DNA of 64,000 nucleotides from Orlajensenia flava (GCF_004801905.1 NZ_SSSN01000003.1:248001-312000), one strand, 5' to 3'. Shown: positions 46,737 through 57,083, counted from the first letter of the stretch. Notes: generated by a model from the letters alone, not told the origin. Numbers and translations: made by a program.

Positions 46737-47324
46737 GTGGCCAAGCAGACTGCGCCCGAGGGCGCCGAGTCCATCATCGAGACCGCCGACGAGACGGCGG
46801 CCCGCCTGAAGAGCGGCAAGGGCGCTCCGACGCCCACTCGACGCGAGCAGGAGGCTGCGCGTAAGCGCCCCCTGGTGCCGAATGATCGCAAGCAGGCCGC
46901 GAAGGACGCCAGAGCCGCCGGAGCGGTCGCTCGCGAGAAGGCTCGCGTCGGCATGGCCGCGGGAGACGAGCGCTACCTTCCCGTTCGCGACCGCGGCGCC
47001 CAGAAGCGCTACGTGCGCGACTACGTCGACGCGCGGTTCGGCATCGGCGAGTTCATGCTCCCGGTGATGGCGATCGTCATCGTGCTGACCTTCATCCCCG
47101 ACTACACCGTCCAGACGTACGGCATCCTCGTGCTCTGGGCCTTCTTCATCATCGCCGTCATCGACGTCGTCATCCTCGGTTTCACCCTCAACCGCAAACT
47201 GGCCGCGAAGTTCGGCGCAGACAAGGTGGAGAAGGTGCGCTGGTACGCCGCGATGCGGTCACTGCAGCTGCGCGTCATCCGGCTTCCGAAGCCGCAGGTC
47301 AAGCGCGGGCAGTTCCCGAAGTAG
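46737..47324 (+). CDS. DUF3043 membrane protein
   Basis: This 195-residue protein has a charged N-terminal half with RREQEAARKRPL and GDERYLPVRDRGAQKRYVRDYVD, then two membrane helices (about 107-125 and 132-152) and a basic tail ending PKPQVKRGQFPK. DUF3043 is actinobacterial and of unknown function. The GTG has GAGGA 8 nt upstream. Confidence 0.9.
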   Translation: MAKQTAPEGAESIIETADETAARLKSGKGAPTPTRREQEAARKRPLVPNDRKQAAKDARAAGAVAREKARVGMAAGDERYLPVRDRGAQKRYVRDYVDARFGIGEFMLPVMAIVIVLTFIPDYTVQTYGILVLWAFFIIAVIDVVILGFTLNRKLAAKFGADKVEKVRWYAAMRSLQLRVIRLPKPQVKRGQFPK

Positions 47325-47327
47325 GGC

Positions 47328-48470
47328 TCAGCGCTCGAAGGCGCCCAGACGGATGCACGGCACGCGCATCTCGTCGTCGGTGAACGCGCCGTGCTGCCCG
47401 ATCATCTGCCGGGCGGACACGTTGGGGTCCCGCGAGTCGTAGTAGGCGATCTGCGCCCGTGCGGAGACGACGACGTCGCCGATGCGCGAGCGTGCGGCAT
47501 CCGTCGTCTCGCCGAAGAGTCCGTCGGCGACCGCCTCGTCGCGGGTGAACACCCGCGCTCGGTGCCCCTCGAGGTCCCGCCACGACCGGGCGAGGCTGTC
47601 GACCGCCCCGTGCGGAGCATCGGGTTCGATGTACAGGTAGAGGCACCGGGGGTCGCCGCCGACGTGGCGGACGTTCGCGATCAGCTCGGGCGCGGTGTCG
47701 AAGAGCACCTGCTTCTCGGCTGCAACGTCGAGGATGCCGTGGTCGGCGGTCACCAACGCGCCGGTCGAGGACGGCAGGGTGCGTGCGAAAGCCGCGATCT
47801 CGGCGTCGAGGGTCTCGAGCTCGCCGATCCAGCGATCGGATTCCCAGCCGCGCGCGTGGCCGGCCATGTCGAGTTCCGGCACGTACACGTAGACGAGGGC
47901 TCGCTCGGTCGAGGCGATCAGCTCGCTCGCTCGCGCGAAACGGTCGGCGATGGAGCGGGCGGGGACGTACTGGGCGCCCCGGAGCAGGGCCTGGCTGAGT
48001 CCCGAATCGGCGAAGCGATGAGGGCCGACGGCATAAGCGGGCACGCCGGCAGCGACGGCTCGTTCGAACACCGTGGGCAGCGGCTGCCAGACGGTGGGAA
48101 CCATGCCATCGTCCCAGCCGCTGAGTTGATTGACCACGCGATCGTTGGCCGCGTCGAGCACGCGATAGCCGACCAGGCCGTGCTGACCGGGATCGACTCC
48201 GGTGCACAGCGAACCGAGCCCGACGGCCGTCGTCGCCGGGAAGACGCCGGTGATCACCGCCCGCTTGGTGAACCGTGTCGACAGGTAGCGCGCGTGACCG
48301 GCCGCCTGCCGGAGATTGGCGGCTCCCAGCCCATCGACGAGCACGACCACCGCATGCCTCACGGCCGGCAGATCGAGGCGATTGGGCGCGCCGAGCGCAC
48401 TGGCCAGGCAACTTGCGAGCACGTCGGCCAGCCTCGGAGGAGGGGTCGGAGCGGCAGGTACCATGGGCAT
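47328..48470 (-). CDS. Alkaline phosphatase family / nucleotide pyrophosphatase protein
   Basis: This 380-residue protein is a type I phosphodiesterase/nucleotide pyrophosphatase homologue. [12 protein letters not shown] (about 46-57) carries the first metal Asp, and the [11 protein letters not shown] segment the nucleophilic Thr region (VFPATTAVG). Later VTADHGILD (metal Asp-His) fits. No signal peptide is seen. It converges on the DUF3043 gene with a 3-bp gap. Its substrate is unknown. Confidence 0.88.
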   Translation of the reverse strand: MPMVPAAPTPPPRLADVLASCLASALGAPNRLDLPAVRHAVVVLVDGLGAANLRQAAGHARYLSTRFTKRAVITGVFPATTAVGLGSLCTGVDPGQHGLVGYRVLDAANDRVVNQLSGWDDGMVPTVWQPLPTVFERAVAAGVPAYAVGPHRFADSGLSQALLRGAQYVPARSIADRFARASELIASTERALVYVYVPELDMAGHARGWESDRWIGELETLDAEIAAFARTLPSSTGALVTADHGILDVAAEKQVLFDTAPELIANVRHVGGDPRCLYLYIEPDAPHGAVDSLARSWRDLEGHRARVFTRDEAVADGLFGETTDAARSRIGDVVVSARAQIAYYDSRDPNVSARQMIGQHGAFTDDEMRVPCIRLGAFER

Positions 48471-48477
48471 CGCGCTC

Positions 48478-48483
48478 AGTCTC
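48478..48483 (-). promoter_or_regulatory. Possible -10 box of the phosphodiesterase gene
   Basis: GAGACT on the minus strand lies 7 nt before the ATG at 48470, the leaderless spacing, but the first base departs from TAnnnT. Confidence 0.3.
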
Positions 48484-48538
48484 GCACAGGCCGGGCGGTG
48501 CAGAACCCCGGTTCAGAACCGACAAGCAGAAGACACGG

Positions 48539-51004
48539 ATGGCCCGCCAGAACTCCACACCAGCGAACGAGATCACCGAACGCATCGAGGATGTCGATGT
48601 CGCGGCGGAGATGCAGGGCTCGTTCCTCGAATACGCGTATTCCGTCATCTACTCACGAGCCCTCCCCGACGCGCGCGACGGATTGAAGCCCGTGCAGCGG
48701 CGCATCCTGTTCGGGATGAGCGAGATGGGCCTGCGGCCCGATCGCGGTCATGTGAAGAGCTCCCGGGTCGTCGGCGAGGTGATGGGCAAGTACCACCCTC
48801 ACGGTGACACGGCCATCTACGACGCCCTCGTGCGCATGGCGCAGGCGTTCACCCTGCGCGTGCCCCTCGTCGACGGGCACGGCAACTTCGGGTCGCTGGA
48901 TGACGGGCCCGCTGCTCCGCGCTACACCGAGGCGCGCCTGGCCGCACCCGCGATGACGATGACGGAGAGCCTCGACGAGGACGTCGTCGACTTCGTGCCG
49001 AACTACGACAACTCCGCCCAGCAGCCGGACGTGCTCCCGGCGGCCTATCCGAACCTGCTGGTCAACGGAGCGAGCGGCATCGCCGTCGGCATGGCCACCA
49101 ACATGGCGCCCCACAACCTCATCGAGGTGATCTGCTCAGCCCGGCACCTGCTCTCCCATCCGGATGCCACCCTCGACGACCTGATGGAGTTCGTTCCCGG
49201 ACCCGACCTGCCGTCGGGGGGAACCATCGCGGGACTCGCCGGCATCCGCGACGCCTACGCCACCGGCCGCGGAAGCTTCAAGACCCGCGCCAAGGTGCGC
49301 GTCGAGCAGATCACCGCCCGCAAGACCGGCCTCGTCGTCACCGAGCTGCCCTACCTCGTCGGCCCCGAGAAGGTCATCGAGAAGATCAAGGACGGGGTCA
49401 CCGCCAAGAAGATCAGCGGTATCTCGGATGTCACCGACCTCACCGATCGCACGAACGGATTGCGACTGGTCATCGGCATCAAGACCGGTTTCAGCCCGGA
49501 TGCCGTGCTCGAGCAGCTGTACCGGCTCACGCCGCTCGAGGACTCCTTCAACATCAACGCCGTTGCGCTCGTGGACGGCGGTCCGCGAACGCTCGGACTC
49601 CGCGAGCTGCTGGTGGTCTACGTCGAGCACCGCGTCGACGTGGTGACCCGGCGTTCCCGTTACCGACTCGCACGGCGACGCGACCGACTGCACCTCGTCG
49701 ACGGACTCCTCGTGGCCATCCTGGACATCGACGAGGTCATCCAGGTCATCCGTTCGAGCGACGACACCGCTGCCGCGCGCGCCCGACTCATCGAGGTCTT
49801 CGACCTCAGTGCGTTGCAGGTCGACTACATCCTGGCGCTGCAGCTACGGCGCCTCACCCGGTTCTCCCGCATCGAGTTGGAGGCCGAGCGCGACAAGCTG
49901 CGCGCCGAGATCGAGGAGCTCGAATTCCTGCTCGCGGCCGACCACCGCATCCGCGCCCTCGTATCCGACGAGCTCGGCGAGATCGCCGACCGTTTCGGCA
50001 CGCCGCGTCGAACGCTCCTGACCGAGGCGAAGCCGTCCATCGCCGGCGCTGCAGCCAAGAGGGCTGCTGCCGAGCTGGAGGTGGCCGACGCCCCCTGTCG
50101 CGTCTACCTGACGGCGACCGGCCGGATCGCCCGGGTGGATCTGGCGGAGCGCGATCCCGACGCCGCGCCCCGTCAGCGTCGGCGAAGCAAGCACGATGCC
50201 GTGCGGTCGAGCATCGACACGACCAGTCGCAGCGAGATCGGCGCGGTGACAAGCAAGGGCCGCTTGGTGCGCTTCACGCCCGTCGACCTGCCGGTCCTTC
50301 CGGAGACATCGGTGCAACTCGGGGCCGGCGTCCGCATCACCGACTACCTGAGCCTCACCGATCGATCCGAGCGCGTCCTCAGCCTCGTGTCCCTCGTCGG
50401 CGACTCCCCCATCGCCCTCGGCACGCGGCTCGGCGTCGTCAAGAGGGTGGCGGCCGGCGGCTACCCGGCCCGCCCGGACTTCGAACTCATCACGCTCAAG
50501 CCCGGCGACGAGGTGGTGGGTGTCGCCCAGGGCAGCGACGCCGACGAGTTCGTGTTCGTGACGACGGACGCCCAGTTGCTGCGCTTCCCCGCCTCATCCG
50601 TGCGACCCCAGGGCGTCGCCGCCGGTGGCATGGCCGGGGTCAACCTCGGCGCAGGGGCGACCGTCCTGTTCTTCGGCATCGTTCCGGCGTCCGCTGCGGA
50701 CGAGACCGTCGTCGTGACGATCGCCACCGGCGCGGAGACGCTGCTCGGAACCGACCCGGGTTCAGGCAAGGTCAGTCCCCTCTCAGAGTTCCCGGCCAAG
50801 GGACGGGCGACGGGCGGAGTGCGCGCACAACGCTTCCTCAAGGGCGAGGGGGCACTCTCGCTCGCGTGGGCGGGACCGGCTCCGGCGATGGCCGTCGCGG
50901 CCGACGGCACTGCCCGCACGCTGCCGGACCCGGGAGCCAAGCGCGACGCATCGGGTGTTCCGCTCGACGCGGTGGTTGCCGCCGTCGGACGCGCGATCGA
51001 CTAG
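48539..51004 (+). CDS. parC: DNA topoisomerase IV subunit A
   Basis: This 821-residue type IIA topoisomerase A subunit has the breakage-reunion domain with catalytic Tyr 129 (PRYTEARL), KYHPHGD and GMATNM. The C-terminal beta-pinwheel lacks a true GyrA box; the nearest segment reads QRRRSKHD rather than QRRGGKG, favouring decatenation over supercoiling. It converges with parE. Confidence 0.9.
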   Translation: MARQNSTPANEITERIEDVDVAAEMQGSFLEYAYSVIYSRALPDARDGLKPVQRRILFGMSEMGLRPDRGHVKSSRVVGEVMGKYHPHGDTAIYDALVRMAQAFTLRVPLVDGHGNFGSLDDGPAAPRYTEARLAAPAMTMTESLDEDVVDFVPNYDNSAQQPDVLPAAYPNLLVNGASGIAVGMATNMAPHNLIEVICSARHLLSHPDATLDDLMEFVPGPDLPSGGTIAGLAGIRDAYATGRGSFKTRAKVRVEQITARKTGLVVTELPYLVGPEKVIEKIKDGVTAKKISGISDVTDLTDRTNGLRLVIGIKTGFSPDAVLEQLYRLTPLEDSFNINAVALVDGGPRTLGLRELLVVYVEHRVDVVTRRSRYRLARRRDRLHLVDGLLVAILDIDEVIQVIRSSDDTAAARARLIEVFDLSALQVDYILALQLRRLTRFSRIELEAERDKLRAEIEELEFLLAADHRIRALVSDELGEIADRFGTPRRTLLTEAKPSIAGAAAKRAAAELEVADAPCRVYLTATGRIARVDLAERDPDAAPRQRRRSKHDAVRSSIDTTSRSEIGAVTSKGRLVRFTPVDLPVLPETSVQLGAGVRITDYLSLTDRSERVLSLVSLVGDSPIALGTRLGVVKRVAAGGYPARPDFELITLKPGDEVVGVAQGSDADEFVFVTTDAQLLRFPASSVRPQGVAAGGMAGVNLGAGATVLFFGIVPASAADETVVVTIATGAETLLGTDPGSGKVSPLSEFPAKGRATGGVRAQRFLKGEGALSLAWAGPAPAMAVAADGTARTLPDPGAKRDASGVPLDAVVAAVGRAID

Positions 51005-51011
51005 CCGCGCA

Positions 51012-53090
51012 TCACGCGTCGATGCTCTCCCGCGAGAGCCGGTCGGAGCTCTCGATGAGGAACTCCTTGCGGGGGGCGACCTCGTTGCCCATGAGCAGCT
51101 CGAACACGCGCCCCGCGTTCTCAGCATCACTGAGGTTCACCCGACGCAGCGTGCGGTGCCGGCGATCCATCGTCGTCCCCGCCAGCTGGTCGGCATCCAT
51201 CTCGCCCAGTCCCTTGTAGCGCTGGATGGGGTCCTGATAGCGCTTGTTCTGCTTGTCGAGCGTCGCCAGGACGCGGCCCAGTTCGGCCTCCGAGTAGGTG
51301 TAGACGGTCTCGTTCGGCTTGGAGCCCGGATTCATCACCACTACACGGTGCAGCGGCGGAACGGCCGCGAACACCCGGCCCTCGTCGATCATGGGACGCA
51401 TGTAACGGAAGAACAGGGTGAGGAGCAGGGTACGGATGTGGGCCCCGTCGACGTCGGCGTCGCTCATGATGATGACCTTGCCGTACCGCGCCGACGCGAT
51501 GTCGAAGGTGCGCCCTGAGCCGGCGCCGATCACCTGGATGATCGACGCGCATTCGGCGTTGGAGAGCATGTCGGAGACGCTCGCCTTCTGCACGTTGAGG
51601 ATCTTGCCGCGGATGGGCAGGAGGGCCTGGTGCTCGCTGTCCCGGGCCAGCTTGGCCGTTCCGAGCGCCGAGTCGCCCTCCACGATGAACAACTCGCTCT
51701 GGGCGACGTCGCTCGACCGGCAGTCGACCAGCTTGGCGGGCAGCGACGAGCTCTCCAGCGCGTTCTTGCGGCGTTGCGTCTCCTTGTGCGCTCGCGCCGA
51801 GATGCGCGATTTCATCTCGGCGACGACCTTGTCGAGGAGCAGCGCTGACTGGGCCTTGTCGTCGCGCTTGGTCGAGGAGAACCGCTCGGCCATCGCCTTG
51901 GCCACGACGCTCGCGACGATCGCGCGCACGGCCGGCGTGCCGAGCACCTCCTTCGTCTGACCCTCGAACTGCGGCTCCGGAAGCCGGACGGTGAGCACGG
52001 CCGTGAGGCCGGCGAAGATGTCGTCCTTCTCGGGCTTGTCCGACCCGGCCTTCAACCGTCGGGCGTTCTGCTCGATCTGTGCTCGGAGGAACTTGAGCAT
52101 CCCCTGATCGAAGCCGGTCTGGTGGCTGCCGCCCTTGGGCGTCGCGATGATGTTGACGAAGCTGCGCATGACGGTGTCATAGCCCGTGCCCCACCGCACG
52201 GCGATGTCGACCTCGCACTCACGGTGCAGCTCGGTGGGCACCATCGCGCCGTGCTCGCTCAGGACGGGCACCGTCTCGGTGAAGGTGCCAGAGCCGGTGA
52301 GTCGCCACGTGTCGGTGAGCGGAGCGTCCGGCGCGAGGTGGTCGACGAACTCGGCGATCCCGCCATCGAATCGGAACTCGTCGCTGTGCGGCTCGAAGCC
52401 GCGCTCGTCGGTGACGGTGATGCCGAGGCCCGGCACGAGGAAGGCGGTCTGACGGGCACGGCTGAGCAGCTCATCCGTCTGGAAATCGGCGCCCTTGGTG
52501 AAGATCTGCGGATCGGCCCAGTAGCGCACGCGCGTGCCGGTGACGGCCTTGGCGACCTTGCCGATCACGCGCAGCTCGCTGCCGTTCTCGAACGGCGTGA
52601 ACGGAGCGGTCGGACTGGGGGTTCCGGAATCGGCGAAGACGCCCGGCTCGCCCCGTCGGAACGACATGGCCCAGGTCTTCCCGCCGCGATCGACCTCGAC
52701 GTCGAGCCGCTCGGAGAGGGCATTGACGACGGATGCGCCGACACCGTGCAGACCACCCGACGCGGCGTAGGAGCCCGAACCGAACTTTCCGCCGGCGTGG
52801 AGCTTGGTGTAGACCACCTCGACGCCGCTGAGCCCTGTCTTCGGCTCGATGTCGACCGGAACGCCGCGCGCACGGTCGCGGACCTCGACGCTGCCATCGG
52901 GGTGCAGGGTCACCGAGATCGTGTCACCGTACCCGCCGAGCGCCTCGTCGACGGAGTTGTCGATGATCTCCCAGAGACAGTGCATGAGCCCACGGGAATC
53001 GGTTGATCCGATGTACATGCCGGGCCGCTTGCGCACGGCCTCGAGCCCCTCGAGTACGGAGAGGTGTCTGGCCGAATAGTCGCTGCTCAC
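51012..53090 (-). CDS. parE: DNA topoisomerase IV subunit B
   Basis: This 692-residue subunit has the GHKL ATPase (EIIDNSVDEAL, 41-51; GLHGVGASVVNAL), the transducer, and the TOPRIM domain with EGDSALG and DADVDGAHIRT. The GTG at 53090 is leaderless (TAGAGT 8 nt upstream) and begins where family members begin; a longer frame has no good start. It is convergent with parC (7-bp gap), not in an operon with it. Confidence 0.92.
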   Translation of the reverse strand: MSSDYSARHLSVLEGLEAVRKRPGMYIGSTDSRGLMHCLWEIIDNSVDEALGGYGDTISVTLHPDGSVEVRDRARGVPVDIEPKTGLSGVEVVYTKLHAGGKFGSGSYAASGGLHGVGASVVNALSERLDVEVDRGGKTWAMSFRRGEPGVFADSGTPSPTAPFTPFENGSELRVIGKVAKAVTGTRVRYWADPQIFTKGADFQTDELLSRARQTAFLVPGLGITVTDERGFEPHSDEFRFDGGIAEFVDHLAPDAPLTDTWRLTGSGTFTETVPVLSEHGAMVPTELHRECEVDIAVRWGTGYDTVMRSFVNIIATPKGGSHQTGFDQGMLKFLRAQIEQNARRLKAGSDKPEKDDIFAGLTAVLTVRLPEPQFEGQTKEVLGTPAVRAIVASVVAKAMAERFSSTKRDDKAQSALLLDKVVAEMKSRISARAHKETQRRKNALESSSLPAKLVDCRSSDVAQSELFIVEGDSALGTAKLARDSEHQALLPIRGKILNVQKASVSDMLSNAECASIIQVIGAGSGRTFDIASARYGKVIIMSDADVDGAHIRTLLLTLFFRYMRPMIDEGRVFAAVPPLHRVVVMNPGSKPNETVYTYSEAELGRVLATLDKQNKRYQDPIQRYKGLGEMDADQLAGTTMDRRHRTLRRVNLSDAENAGRVFELLMGNEVAPRKEFLIESSDRLSRESIDA

Positions 53091-53098
53091 GTCGGTCA

Positions 53099-53104
53099 AC
53101 TCTA
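53099..53104 (-). promoter_or_regulatory. -10 box, leaderless parE
   Basis: TAGAGT on the minus strand lies 8 nt before the parE GTG. Confidence 0.55.
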
Positions 53105-53268
53105 GCCGCGGCCCCCGACGCTGCCCGCGCAGACACGGGTCGACCGAGAAGGTCACGATTGGTACGCGCAGAGCGAAATACCCCGACACCCGACCTGATT
53201 GTCGCCGTGTGCGTGTTTACATTGACGTACCGGTTGTTCAGTCGTCACGAAAAAGGAGGGTCAGTCCG

Positions 53269-53496
53269 ATGTCACAGATCACCACCCCGAACGGCGCCGT
53301 TGATGAACTCGAGACCGCGCACCAACTGACCGCCCTGGATCGCTGCGACGCCTGCGGAGCTCAGGCTTACATCCGCGTCGTGGTCAACAGCGGAGAACTG
53401 CTGTTCTGCGCTCATCACGGTCGCAAGCACCAAGAGAAGCTCGCTTCCATCGCGCACAGCTGGCACGACGAGTCCTCTCGACTTCTCGAGAACTGA
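53269..53496 (+). CDS. Small zinc-ribbon-like protein (DUF7455 type)
   Basis: This 75-residue protein has CDACG (Cys 26, 29) and FCAHH (Cys 47, His 50), a likely zinc site, and ends with SWHDESSRLLEN. Such short proteins are common in actinobacteria near sigA; function is unknown. A strong AAGGAGGG sets the ATG at 53269 rather than 53209. Confidence 0.88.
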   Translation: MSQITTPNGAVDELETAHQLTALDRCDACGAQAYIRVVVNSGELLFCAHHGRKHQEKLASIAHSWHDESSRLLEN

Positions 53497-53511
53497 CGCC
53501 CCACGAACACA

Positions 53512-53545
53512 CGAGAACGCCCGGAGCCTGCTCCGGGCGTTCTCG
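53512..53545. terminator. Bidirectional terminator between DUF7455 gene and gatD
   Basis: A perfect 15-16 bp stem, CGAGAACGCCCGGAG with CTCCGGGCGTTCTCG, lies between converging genes. Confidence 0.85.
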
Positions 53546-53557
53546 TCTGCCTACCGA

Positions 53558-54295
53558 TCAGTCTGCGGTCTGCCCCAGACGCTCGAGGATCGCGGCACGC
53601 GCACGGGCTGCGTGCTTGTCGGCTTCGACGGCTCGCTCCCCCGCCACGTAGCCCGCTCCGAGGCGGGTGAACATCGACGCGAGCAGATGGTCGGCCATCG
53701 CCGGGTTCTTCGCGAGCAGCGGGCCATGCAGGTGGGTGCCGATGACCTCGCCCATGACGACGCCCTCCTGCGACGAGTCGCGACCGTTGCCGACGCCGTA
53801 GGCGACTCGACCGAGCGGCGACCCCTCGGCTCCGACGTACGCGCGAGCGTGGTTCTCGAAGCCGACCAGTCGGCCGAAGCGCGGGGACGCGACCACGATG
53901 TCGTCGCTGACGCGCGCCGTGTTCGCCACCGCGCGTCCGGCCACGAGGCCGAGCCCTTCGGTCACCGTGTTGTCGTCGTGCTCGATGCCCCATGAGAGCA
54001 GTTCGAGGCCCGTGCCGACCGCGAGGATCGGCACGCCGCGGGTCGCCGCCACGCGCAGTTCGTCGTGAATGGCCAGGAGCAGGTCGCGGGCGGCTTCCAG
54101 GTCGGCGTCGGATCCCGACCCGATGACGATCGCGTCGGGATCGGGCGGAAGGTCGTCGGGATGCTCGACCGGGACGACGACCGCCTCCGCGCCGCCCCAT
54201 CGCGCACGGCGGGCGAGCACCTGAGCGTTCTCGGCGTCGCCGTTGGTGTTGAGCAGGCTCGGGGCGATGACGGCCACGGTGATCGAGACGGTCAC
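53558..54295 (-). CDS. gatD: GatD-like class I amidotransferase fold protein lacking the catalytic Cys
   Basis: This 245-residue protein has the CobB/CobQ-type glutamine amidotransferase fold. The nucleophile-elbow segment reads PILAVGTGLELL (89-100), where active GatD has C-G-G-Y/F-Q; Gly 94 stands at the Cys position, and the whole protein contains no Cys. Other features survive: Arg 128 and THLHGPLLAKNP with His 190. Normal GatD frees ammonia from glutamine for MurT. Loss of Cys means this one cannot, so it may be structural or serve a different nucleophile. The GTG start overlaps the murT stop as GTGA. Confidence 0.85.
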   Translation of the reverse strand: MTVSITVAVIAPSLLNTNGDAENAQVLARRARWGGAEAVVVPVEHPDDLPPDPDAIVIGSGSDADLEAARDLLLAIHDELRVAATRGVPILAVGTGLELLSWGIEHDDNTVTEGLGLVAGRAVANTARVSDDIVVASPRFGRLVGFENHARAYVGAEGSPLGRVAYGVGNGRDSSQEGVVMGEVIGTHLHGPLLAKNPAMADHLLASMFTRLGAGYVAGERAVEADKHAARARAAILERLGQTAD

Positions 54296-55557
54296 GATAC
54301 GACCTCCGTGTCCGCCGTCAGGCCGAGGTGCGCGCGGGTGCGGCGCATCGAGTCGGCCGAGAAGATGATGGTCTTCATCCCCCGCGATGGTGGCGGCGCG
54401 GCAAGGAAGTCGTCGATCGCTCGCGCCAGATCGTCCTCGACGCGCCCGATCCGCACGTCGTCGTAGGCCAACTGCAGGGCGAGTTCGGCGGCCTTCGATC
54501 CGCTCACGATATCGACGGAACCGAGTGCCGAGGTGTCGACCGGCCAGAAGTACGAGGGGTCGCGCACGTCGGAGCCGATCGCGAAGAGCTTCGGCGCGTC
54601 GGTGTCGACGGTGTCGATGTTCAGCTGGAAGCTCGCGGGGTTCTGCACGAGCACGAACTCGACGTTCTGGCCGTCGATGGAGACCACTTCCCCGCGGCCG
54701 AACACCGGCGGGATGGCGCCGATCGCGGCGCACGCGACTCCGGCGTCGAACGCCTCGCCGAGGACGGCCTTCGCGGTCGCGAGGGCGGCTGCGGCATCCG
54801 TCGCGTAGTGAACGCCTCGGGCGGGGAGATTGATCGTGTGTTCGAAGCCGTCGACCGACAGCGTCGCCAGCCTGCCGTCGACCGCGGTGACGAGCACGCC
54901 ATCGGCTGCTGGCAGGCGCTCCTCGGACTGGCGGGCGTGGCCGAGTCCGTGCCGGCTCCGGTCGAGCACCTCCGTCGTCACCCCGAAGCGCAAGAACTGC
55001 ACCCGATCGTGCAATGCCTCGGCGAGCTCGACGAGATGCGCGTCGTCGGCGTTGACCACCACGGTGCCGGTCGCCCGATGTGCGATGCGGGCGAGCATCC
55101 CTGCCACCATCTCCGGGTCGTGGAACCGGTCGATCTGGTCGACCATGACGTTCGTGAGCGCCACGACTCGAGGTGAGAGCTGCGGGGCGATGAGAGCGCC
55201 GTGCCCTTCATCCATCTCCAGGACGGCGATGTCCCGGGCGATGCGTCCGGAGAGGTCGGCCTCCTCGAGCAGCGCTGAGGTGAGGCCCTGCGAGATGTTG
55301 GCGGTAGAGGGGTTGGTGAAGACGCTGCGCCCATGCGCGCGCAGGGCGGCGACCAGCATCTTGGTGGTCGTCGACTTGCCGCTCGATCCGGAGACGATCA
55401 CGAGACCGCCCGCGAAGGAGTTGAGCGCGTGGGCGAGGTAGCCCGGCGCGATCCTGTTCACCACCAGCCCGGGTACGGCAGAACCCCCGCCCGGCTTCCT
55501 CAGCCGGGCGAGGGTGCGTACCGATCGCCCGACGAGGATCGCCGGGGCGTAGCGCAC
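54292..55557 (-). CDS. murT: MurT-like Mur ligase (DUF1727) without the zinc ribbon
   Basis: This 421-residue Mur ligase homologue has the P-loop SGSSGKSTTTK (56-66), the central-domain LTNVMVDQIDRF, and the C-terminal DUF1727 domain with SDVRDPSYFWPVD (329-341). Canonical MurT activates the alpha-carboxyl of lipid II D-Glu with ATP. The Cys4 zinc ribbon usually found after the first half is absent; residues 195-245 contain no Cys and the protein has just one (276). The GTG uses AGGAG that overlaps the sigA stop, so sigA-murT-gatD is one transcript. Confidence 0.88.
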   Translation of the reverse strand: MRYAPAILVGRSVRTLARLRKPGGGSAVPGLVVNRIAPGYLAHALNSFAGGLVIVSGSSGKSTTTKMLVAALRAHGRSVFTNPSTANISQGLTSALLEEADLSGRIARDIAVLEMDEGHGALIAPQLSPRVVALTNVMVDQIDRFHDPEMVAGMLARIAHRATGTVVVNADDAHLVELAEALHDRVQFLRFGVTTEVLDRSRHGLGHARQSEERLPAADGVLVTAVDGRLATLSVDGFEHTINLPARGVHYATDAAAALATAKAVLGEAFDAGVACAAIGAIPPVFGRGEVVSIDGQNVEFVLVQNPASFQLNIDTVDTDAPKLFAIGSDVRDPSYFWPVDTSALGSVDIVSGSKAAELALQLAYDDVRIGRVEDDLARAIDDFLAAPPPSRGMKTIIFSADSMRRTRAHLGLTADTEVVS

Positions 55558-55565
55558 CGTGACTC

Positions 55566-56981
55566 CTACTCGAGGTAGTCGCGCAGGGACTGCGACCGCG
55601 ACGGGTGGCGGAGCTTCGCCATCGTCTTCGACTCGATCTGACGGATGCGCTCGCGCGTGACGCCGAACGTGTCGCCGATCTGGTCGAGCGTCTTCGGCAT
55701 GCCGTCGCCGAGCCCGAAGCGCATGCGGATCACTCCGGCCTCGCGCTCCGAGAGGGAGTCGAGCAGGCTCTCCAGCTGCTTCTGCAGCATGGTGAAGCCC
55801 ACGGCGTCTGCGGGCACGACAGCCTCGGTGTCCTCGATGAGGTCGCCGAACTCGCTGTCGCCATCCTCACCGAGCGGCGTGTGCAGCGAGATCGGCTCGC
55901 GGCCGTACTTCTGCACCTCGATGACCTTCTCGGGGGTCATGTCGAGCTCGCGGCTGAGCTCCTCGGGCGTGGGCTCGCGGCCCAGGTCCTGCAACATCTG
56001 ACGCTGCACCCGGGCGAGCTTGTTGATGACCTCGACCATGTGCACGGGGATGCGGATGGTGCGCGCCTGGTCGGCCATGGCGCGCGTGATGGCCTGACGG
56101 ATCCACCAGGTGGCGTAGGTCGAGAACTTGAAGCCCTTGGTGTAGTCGAACTTCTCGACGGCACGGATGAGGCCGAGGTTGCCCTCCTGGATCAGGTCGA
56201 GGAACTGCATGCCACGACCCGTGTAGCGCTTGGCGAGCGAGACGACCAGCCGGAGGTTGGCACCCAGCAGGTGGCTCTTGGCACGAGCACCGTCCTTGGC
56301 CACCCACTGCAGCTCGCGGCCCAGCTGGCTCTTGCGCTCGACGTCGGAGAGGTGCGAGAGCTTCTCCTCCGCGAACAGTCCAGCCTCGATGCGCATGGCG
56401 AGCTCGACCTCTTCGGCCGCGTTCAGCAGCGCGACCTTTCCGATCTGCTTGAGGTAGTCCTTGACGGGGTCGGCCGTGGCGCCGGTGATCTGCGAGGAGT
56501 AAACCGGCACGTCGTCCTCGTCGTCGACGAGGGAGAGACGCAGGGCGCCCGTCGGCAGCGGCTCGACGGCAGCGGCCGGCTTGGCCTCCTCATCGTCGTC
56601 GAAGTCGTCGGCGTCCTCGCCGGCGGCTTTGGCGTCCTTCTCGGGAGCCTCGTCGCTCGACTCGTCCGACGGCTCGTCTGCCGTGTCGTCGGCAGCGGTC
56701 TCGAGCGCCTCGGCGTCGACGTCGTCCGACTCGTCGTCCGCGTCGGCCGCCTTGGCCCGGGCGCGGGTCGGCTTCTTGAGTGCTGCGGGGGCGTCATCCG
56801 TCTTCTTGGCGGCGGTCTTGCCAGCGGCTGGCGCGGCTGCGGTCTTCGCCGGAGCCTTGGTGGCGGCCGTCTTCGAAGCCGGCTTCGTCGCGCGCTTCGT
56901 CGTCGTAGCGGTTGCGGCCGCGACGGAGGGTGCTGCGGCCTCGACGGCCGCGTCCGTGATCGGTGCGGTTTTGGCTGGCAT
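55566..56981 (-). CDS. sigA: Principal RNA polymerase sigma factor SigA (RpoD/HrdB)
   Basis: This 471-residue primary sigma factor has a Lys/Ala- then Asp/Glu-rich N-terminal extension (about 1-140), region 1.2, region 2 ([46 protein letters not shown]), region 3, and region 4 ([21 protein letters not shown]). The ATG at 56981 follows GAGAGGGG; an ATG 15 bases upstream is possible. RbpA, its partner, is in this window. Confidence 0.97.
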   Translation of the reverse strand: MPAKTAPITDAAVEAAAPSVAAATATTTKRATKPASKTAATKAPAKTAAAPAAGKTAAKKTDDAPAALKKPTRARAKAADADDESDDVDAEALETAADDTADEPSDESSDEAPEKDAKAAGEDADDFDDDEEAKPAAAVEPLPTGALRLSLVDDEDDVPVYSSQITGATADPVKDYLKQIGKVALLNAAEEVELAMRIEAGLFAEEKLSHLSDVERKSQLGRELQWVAKDGARAKSHLLGANLRLVVSLAKRYTGRGMQFLDLIQEGNLGLIRAVEKFDYTKGFKFSTYATWWIRQAITRAMADQARTIRIPVHMVEVINKLARVQRQMLQDLGREPTPEELSRELDMTPEKVIEVQKYGREPISLHTPLGEDGDSEFGDLIEDTEAVVPADAVGFTMLQKQLESLLDSLSEREAGVIRMRFGLGDGMPKTLDQIGDTFGVTRERIRQIESKTMAKLRHPSRSQSLRDYLE

Positions 56982-57054
56982 TCGAACCCCTCTCATCCGA
57001 GACGAACGCTGAGCGTCTCCCCCGGATCGACCGGCCATAGGAGTGCCGATCGAG

Positions 57055-57083
57055 AAAATGGACATTACTAAGACCCATGTCAA
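57055..57083 (-). promoter_or_regulatory. Possible sigA promoter (TTGACA-17-CATTTT)
   Basis: TTGACA (57083-57078) and CATTTT (57060-57055) are spaced 17 bp on the minus strand, giving a leader of about 67 nt. The -10 is weak. The 284-bp gap between sigA and the PAC2 gene holds no ORF I support. Confidence 0.4.

Noticed and set aside
48509..48521. Palindrome CGGTTC-A-GAACCG before parC as a LexA box
   Set aside because: The half-sites are in the wrong orientation and spacing (GTTC then GAAC) compared with the box at 3483; it may be chance.
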